A DNA stretch of 64,000 nucleotides, from positions 1 to 64,000 of the forward strand of contig NZ_LMNU01000005.1 of the NCBI RefSeq assembly GCF_001423085.1. The letters are read 5' to 3'. The notes below the pieces were generated by a model that had not been told where the DNA came from, searched no databases, and saw only the letters and a list, made by a program, of their open reading frames with translations. Below are positions 60,004-64,000 of this stretch, in pieces. The position numbers and the translations under genes are program-made. Source of the stretch: Methylobacterium sp. Leaf125. GTDB lineage: Bacteria > Pseudomonadota > Alphaproteobacteria > Rhizobiales > Beijerinckiaceae. How positions within the stretch are numbered: the stretch's first letter is position 1; the number at the start of each line of letters is the position of its first letter.

Positions 60004-62676
60004 ATGGGCGATTTCCCGACCGGCCAAACGACCCGTGGCATTCGAAGGGCGGCACTGATCGCCGCATGGCTCGGCGTCTTGGTCTTGGCCCCCATGGGTG
60101 CAGTGGGGCAGGGCACGCCGACGGCACCGCCTGCGGCGGTCCCACCGAAAGCTGCCCCAGCCACTGCGCCGGCGGCTACCGCAGATGGCAAGCCCGCCCC
60201 AAAAGCGGTGGTACCGAAGCCGGCCGTGTCGGAGCAGATCCAGAACGTTCGCGACCAGCTCGACAGTGCCAAGGTCGATCTGGAGCAACGCGAAAAAATT
60301 CTGACCGGACCGCATGTGGGAAGCGGCGACCTGACCCGTGCCCGCGATGGCATCGAAGCCATTGCAGACAAGATCCGCCACGTCATCGACATCACCACCC
60401 CGCGCCTTGAGGCGGCTCGCGAACGGCTGACACAGCTCGGTCCGAAACCGAAGGAAGGGGAGGAGGGCGAGGACGTAGCGCGCGAGCGGACGGAGCGGGA
60501 GCACGCGGTCGCGGAGATCGACGAAACGCAGCGCCTCGCCCGCTCCCTGCTGGTTCAGAGCGACCAGATCGTCGATCAGGTCTCGAACCGCCGACGCGCA
60601 GCGTTCACTCGCGGCCTGTTCGAGCGCTCGACTGCCCTCGTCAGTCCAGATCTATGGATGCGGATCGCAGCGGACATCCCACGCGACATACGCGCATTGC
60701 AGAGCGCCGTGGAGGATACGGCAGACCTGTTCGCCCGCAACGGCACCATCGGAAATCTGCTGCTGCTCGGGATCGCCTTCGGCATCTCGATTGCCCTGTA
60801 TTTCGGGCGCCGCAACATCGCCCCGCGCCTCGGGCGGCGCGATGCCAAGGCCGTCGATCCCTCACAGCGCCGGAAGCTCCTCGCCGCTTGGCGGGTGTTC
60901 CTCCTTGGCACCATTCCGGCCTTCATTGGCAGCTACGCGGTCTATTACGCCCTCGACGCCACCGATCTCCTGCCCCTGCGCCTGTTGCCAGTGGCGGGCG
61001 CCATCCTGGGCGGCCTCGCCTTCATCGCCTTCGTGGAGGCGCTGGCGGACGCTCTGCTCTCTCCCGACAAGCCGTCCTGGCGCGTTGCGACAATGAGCGA
61101 CGCCGCCGCTGCGCGGGTGACCCGCCTGGCCGTCGGCATCGCCATCGTCATCACGGTGGTTAAGTCGATCGAGGCGCTGAATTCGGGTATCTCCGCGGCT
61201 CTGCCCATCTCCATCGCCACCCGCGGTATCGGCGCGCTCGCCACCGCGCTGATCCTCGCCATCGGACTGCACCGCTTCGCCGATTCGGCTGAGCAGGAGG
61301 AGGCGTGTTTCGGCCCCTACGTGGCCCCGGAAGCCACCACCGGGATCGGCGGCCCCGCGCGCCTTCTCGGCTGGGCGGCCGCGGTCGTCATCGCCATCGC
61401 TCCCATCGTCGGTTACGTGGCCTTCGCGGCCTTCGTCATCGATCAGCTCGTCTGGACGGCGGGGCTCTTCGTCCTACTGTTCCTGCTGATCTCCAGCGCT
61501 GATACCTTCATCGGGGGGACCCTCGGGGACGATACCAAGATCGCCACTGCGCTCCAGGCCAATACGGGCCTACGCAAACGCTCAATCAATCAGATTGCCG
61601 TGCTGGCGACCGGCCTTGCGCGGGTGGTGCTAGTCCTCGTTGCCGCGCTGCTCGCCCTAGCCCCCTGGGGCCTCGACTCGACCGACGTGTTCAGCTCGGT
61701 CCGCAGCGCCTTTTTCGGCTTCAAAGTCGGTGACGTGACGATCTCGCTCTCGACGATCGTCCTCGCCATTGGTCTCCTGCTCCTTGGCATGGCGGTGACG
61801 CGCGCGATTCAGCGCTGGCTCGAGCAGACCTACCTGCCGGCCACTGACCTCGACGCCGGCCTGCGCAACTCGATTTCGACGATTGCGGGTTATATCGGCT
61901 TCCTGCTCACTCTAGCGCTTGCATTTTCCTACCTAGGCCTCAGCCTGGAGAAGCTCACCATCGTGGCCGGTGCCCTCTCCGTCGGTATCGGTTTCGGCCT
62001 GCAATCCATCGTCAACAACTTCGTCTCTGGCTTGCTTCTCCTCTGGGAGCGCCCGATCCGCGTCGGCGATCAGGTCCTGATCGGCGACAGCGAAGGCATC
62101 GTAAAGCGCATCTCGGTACGTTCGACCGAGATCCAGACCTTCGATCGCTCGGCCGTAATCGTACCGAACTCGAATTTGATTTCCGGTATCGTGAAGAACC
62201 GCGTCCGCGGCGATCGGACGGGCCGTGTCAGCATCACGGTCAGCGTTCTGCGCAACCAAGACCCCGTCCACGCAGCCGAACTCCTGATGCGCTGCGGTCA
62301 GGCCCAGCCGGACGTGCTGAAGGAACCGCCGCCCCGCGTCGTCTTCCGCAAGATCGGCGATCCCTTCCTGGAATTCGAGCTGATCGTCATGATCGTCGAT
62401 GTCAGTCTGGGCCTGAAAGTGCAGAACGATTTGAACCTTACGGTCTTTCAGACCTTGTCGCAGGCTGGAATGATCCCCGCTCTCGGGCCGGGGTCCAGCG
62501 TCGTCACCGTGCAAGGACTGGATTCCTTCCAAAGTGCGGTTGGGCAGATCGCCAGCGCGTTCACCCAACCGCAACGCTCTGCTGATCAAACCTCACCGCA
62601 GCGTGTCGAGGAGCGGTTCGACGAGGCCGAGCCTATGCGCTCCGCGGAGGTGACAAGGCGGCGCGCGGGGAGTTGA
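60004..62676 (+). CDS. Large MscS-family mechanosensitive channel (DUF3772 type)
   Basis: An 890-residue protein. A signal peptide (AALIAAWLGVLVLAPMGAVG) and an Ala/Pro-rich linker lead into a periplasmic coiled-coil domain (IQNVRDQLDSAKVDLEQREK, about residues 80-200, DUF3772-like). About ten membrane helices follow, then the MscS core with TIVAGALSVGIGFGLQSIVNNF (pore helix) and LLLWERPIRVGDQVLIGDSEGIVKRISVRSTEIQTFDRSAVIVPNS (beta domain). It resembles MscK/YjeP-type large homologues. Likely a hypo-osmotic safety valve. Confidence 0.93.
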   Translation: MGDFPTGQTTRGIRRAALIAAWLGVLVLAPMGAVGQGTPTAPPAAVPPKAAPATAPAATADGKPAPKAVVPKPAVSEQIQNVRDQLDSAKVDLEQREKILTGPHVGSGDLTRARDGIEAIADKIRHVIDITTPRLEAARERLTQLGPKPKEGEEGEDVARERTEREHAVAEIDETQRLARSLLVQSDQIVDQVSNRRRAAFTRGLFERSTALVSPDLWMRIAADIPRDIRALQSAVEDTADLFARNGTIGNLLLLGIAFGISIALYFGRRNIAPRLGRRDAKAVDPSQRRKLLAAWRVFLLGTIPAFIGSYAVYYALDATDLLPLRLLPVAGAILGGLAFIAFVEALADALLSPDKPSWRVATMSDAAAARVTRLAVGIAIVITVVKSIEALNSGISAALPISIATRGIGALATALILAIGLHRFADSAEQEEACFGPYVAPEATTGIGGPARLLGWAAAVVIAIAPIVGYVAFAAFVIDQLVWTAGLFVLLFLLISSADTFIGGTLGDDTKIATALQANTGLRKRSINQIAVLATGLARVVLVLVAALLALAPWGLDSTDVFSSVRSAFFGFKVGDVTISLSTIVLAIGLLLLGMAVTRAIQRWLEQTYLPATDLDAGLRNSISTIAGYIGFLLTLALAFSYLGLSLEKLTIVAGALSVGIGFGLQSIVNNFVSGLLLLWERPIRVGDQVLIGDSEGIVKRISVRSTEIQTFDRSAVIVPNSNLISGIVKNRVRGDRTGRVSITVSVLRNQDPVHAAELLMRCGQAQPDVLKEPPPRVVFRKIGDPFLEFELIVMIVDVSLGLKVQNDLNLTVFQTLSQAGMIPALGPGSSVVTVQGLDSFQSAVGQIASAFTQPQRSADQTSPQRVEERFDEAEPMRSAEVTRRRAGS

Positions 62677-62700
62677 CGCGGTACGTAGGGAGACGGGGAC

Positions 62701-63204
62701 GTGGGGCGTAGAACGGTACTGGGTTTTCCCACCGGCATGGCGGTTGGTCTGACGCTGCTCGCGGGCTGCGCCACCCAGGAGCCTGTCAACGCCACGCTTC
62801 CCAGCCTCTACTGGCCGATGACGACGCAGTCGGCGCAGGTCGATACGGCGACGGCCCGCGACATGATCTCGGCCTACCGCGCTCGAAACGGAGCAGGGCC
62901 GCTGCGCCTTGACCCCGAGTTGCAGAAGCTCGCGGAGACGGAAGCAGCCGCGATGGCCGCGGCCGACCGACCAAGCCGGGCTCAGACCGTCAAGAATGCA
63001 GTCGAGCGGCTCGGCTTCCAATCGGCGGAGGCTAACCTGTCGGCCGGTTACCACACCCTGGCCGAGGCGTTTTCAGGATGGCGTGACAGCCCGGCTCACA
63101 ACGCCGCGATGCTGGCAACCGGTGCTCAGCGCATGGGCATCGCGACCGCCTACGCGCCCGGGTCAAAGTACAAGGTCTACTGGGCGCTCCTGTTGGCCCG
63201 CTAG
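62701..63204 (+). CDS. CAP/SCP-domain lipoprotein
   Basis: A 167-residue protein with a GTG start, a lipoprotein signal (GMAVGLTLLAGCATQEP; lipobox LLAGC), then a CAP domain: DMISAYRARNGAGPLRLDPELQKLAETEAAAMAAADR, GFQSAEANLSAGYHTLAEAFSGWRDSPAHNAAMLATGAQRMGIAT. The His usually found in the first CAP helix is not obvious. It follows the channel gene by 24 bases and may share its transcript. Confidence 0.85.
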   Translation: MGRRTVLGFPTGMAVGLTLLAGCATQEPVNATLPSLYWPMTTQSAQVDTATARDMISAYRARNGAGPLRLDPELQKLAETEAAAMAAADRPSRAQTVKNAVERLGFQSAEANLSAGYHTLAEAFSGWRDSPAHNAAMLATGAQRMGIATAYAPGSKYKVYWALLLAR

Positions 63205-63386
63205 ACGGCGTTTATGCACGCCTGTCCCGGCCGGATGTTGGCTTTACCGTCAGACACGAAACTGTAGGCGCATCTTCGGAGGGGTTCCCGGACGGTTAGC
63301 GGACGGAAACTTCACCGTTGCGGATGACGCCGCCCGATCCGACCGGCCTTTGAGCCAAACTCTGCGCGCGGCGCATCCTCGGCGGC

Positions 63387-64000
63387 TCAGGGAAAATTCT
63401 TCATCCGAGGCGTCGGCGATGTTTCGCTGAGGAGGGTCACGGTCACTCGGCGGTTGGCCGGGAGGTAGGGATTATCCGGAAACATGGGCTCCGTGTCGGC
63501 TTTCCCGGTTACGGCTGCGAAACGGTCATCGGGAACGCCGCTGCCGGCCAGAATTTCGCGGACGCTGATCGCGCGGTTGGCCGAGAGCTCCCAGGGTGGA
63601 GCCGGAGGTCGCGTTCCGGGTCTCTCCGTCGCGGTGTAGCCCGTGATGGCGATACGATTGGGCATCTTGCGCAGAGTTCCGGCGACCCGCTCCAAGAGGC
63701 GTCGGGTACGGGCATTGGGCCGACTCGATCCATCGGGAAACATTGAAGCGCCGTCCTGATCGACAATCGAGACGTCGATCCCGCGCTGCGAGGGAGCGAC
63801 GATGATGTTCTTCGATAGCTCGGCGACCTCGGGCATGTCTTGTAACGCCTGCCGCAGGCTTGCTGCGGCAAGACCGGCACCGTCCGGGTAGCCCTTGTCC
63901 GGCATACCCTCGTCAACGTTGCCGTCGACCGCAGGTGGGGTGGTGTGATCGGTAGCGAGGTCAGGGGGAATGTCGCGTTTGTACTTGACCTTGTCGGCGT
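63387..64000 (-). CDS. MotB/OmpA-like protein, C-terminal part (cut by window edge)
   Basis: The frame stays open from 63387 to the window end, so the first residues are missing. An internal Met at 63905 is not necessarily the start. The visible 204 codons hold a linker (DIPPDLATDHTTPPAVDGNV) and an OmpA/MotB peptidoglycan-binding domain: VSIVDQDGASMFPDGSSRPN, RIAITGYTATERPG, LSANRAISVREILAGSGVPDDRFAAVTG and NPYLPANRRVTVTLL. This arrangement is typical of the flagellar stator protein MotB. The membrane anchor and motA would lie beyond the window. Confidence 0.8.
   Translation of the reverse strand, partial: ADKVKYKRDIPPDLATDHTTPPAVDGNVDEGMPDKGYPDGAGLAAASLRQALQDMPEVAELSKNIIVAPSQRGIDVSIVDQDGASMFPDGSSRPNARTRRLLERVAGTLRKMPNRIAITGYTATERPGTRPPAPPWELSANRAISVREILAGSGVPDDRFAAVTGKADTEPMFPDNPYLPANRRVTVTLLSETSPTPRMKNFP

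Overview
The window is high-GC DNA with few intergenic gaps. It looks like a chromosomal segment of an alphaproteobacterium of the order Hyphomicrobiales, most likely Methylobacterium/Methylorubrum or a close relative. The grounds are the pal-cpoB-tilS-ftsH-glmM gene order, a Kdo hydroxylase, tandem Omp25-like beta-barrels behind a CtrA-type site (TTAA-N7-TTAAC), small secreted GCG/CRPN-type proteins, and the codon and base bias. This placement is inference. No transposase, CRISPR array, rRNA or convincing tRNA is visible.

Region 1 (0.15-6.8 kb) reads as an envelope oxidant-defence island. It holds a ScsB/DsbD-type thiol reductase, a secreted MXKDX-repeat peptide with 12 Met in 61 mature residues, an ECF sigma factor overlapping an NrsF-type anti-sigma, exported MsrB and MsrA, and a cytochrome b/molybdopterin oxidoreductase pair. 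Two perfect GTAACC-N16-CGAA promoters stand about 52-54 bases before the Met-rich peptide and msrB. The set matches the SigF/NrsF-MrpX-MsrA-YedY1Z1 hypochlorite-scavenging logic described in Azospira, here extended by MsrB and ScsB.

Region 2 (6.9-21 kb) is a mixed block: GST, acetyltransferase, a two-component system, small secreted proteins, an EF-hand protein, an AhpD-like protein, a Crp/Fnr regulator, a secreted pentapeptide-repeat protein, a pirin, and a divergently arranged RND efflux pair.

Region 3 (21.2-36.1 kb) is the most unusual part. It contains senB and senA (divergent, 27 bases apart) and a SelD/SenC-like dikinase in one operon with a SPASM radical SAM protein, a HAD-IIA protein and a nucleoside phosphorylase. 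Divergent from these run a methyltransferase, a PhnCDE-like importer of the putative selenate class, and a DoxX protein. Directly after comes a four-gene translationally coupled operon: a DUF2064 glycosyltransferase, a GT-C membrane glycosyltransferase, a second radical SAM protein and a GT2. SenABC explains selenoneine; the other genes suggest a larger selenometabolite and/or glycoconjugate pathway.

Region 4 (36.6-47.3 kb) holds a second ECF sigma/anti-sigma pair with a DUF4394 protein, a hydrolase, Hsp20, small proteins, a Kdo hydroxylase, hemC, a GSCFA/WcbI surface-polysaccharide pair and a CheY-like regulator facing an Hpt-like protein.

Region 5 (48.5-64 kb) holds the housekeeping run pal-cpoB-tilS-ftsH-glmM, three outer-membrane beta-barrels, an HNH nuclease, a large MscS-family channel, a CAP-domain lipoprotein and the C-terminal part of a MotB/OmpA-like protein cut by the window edge.
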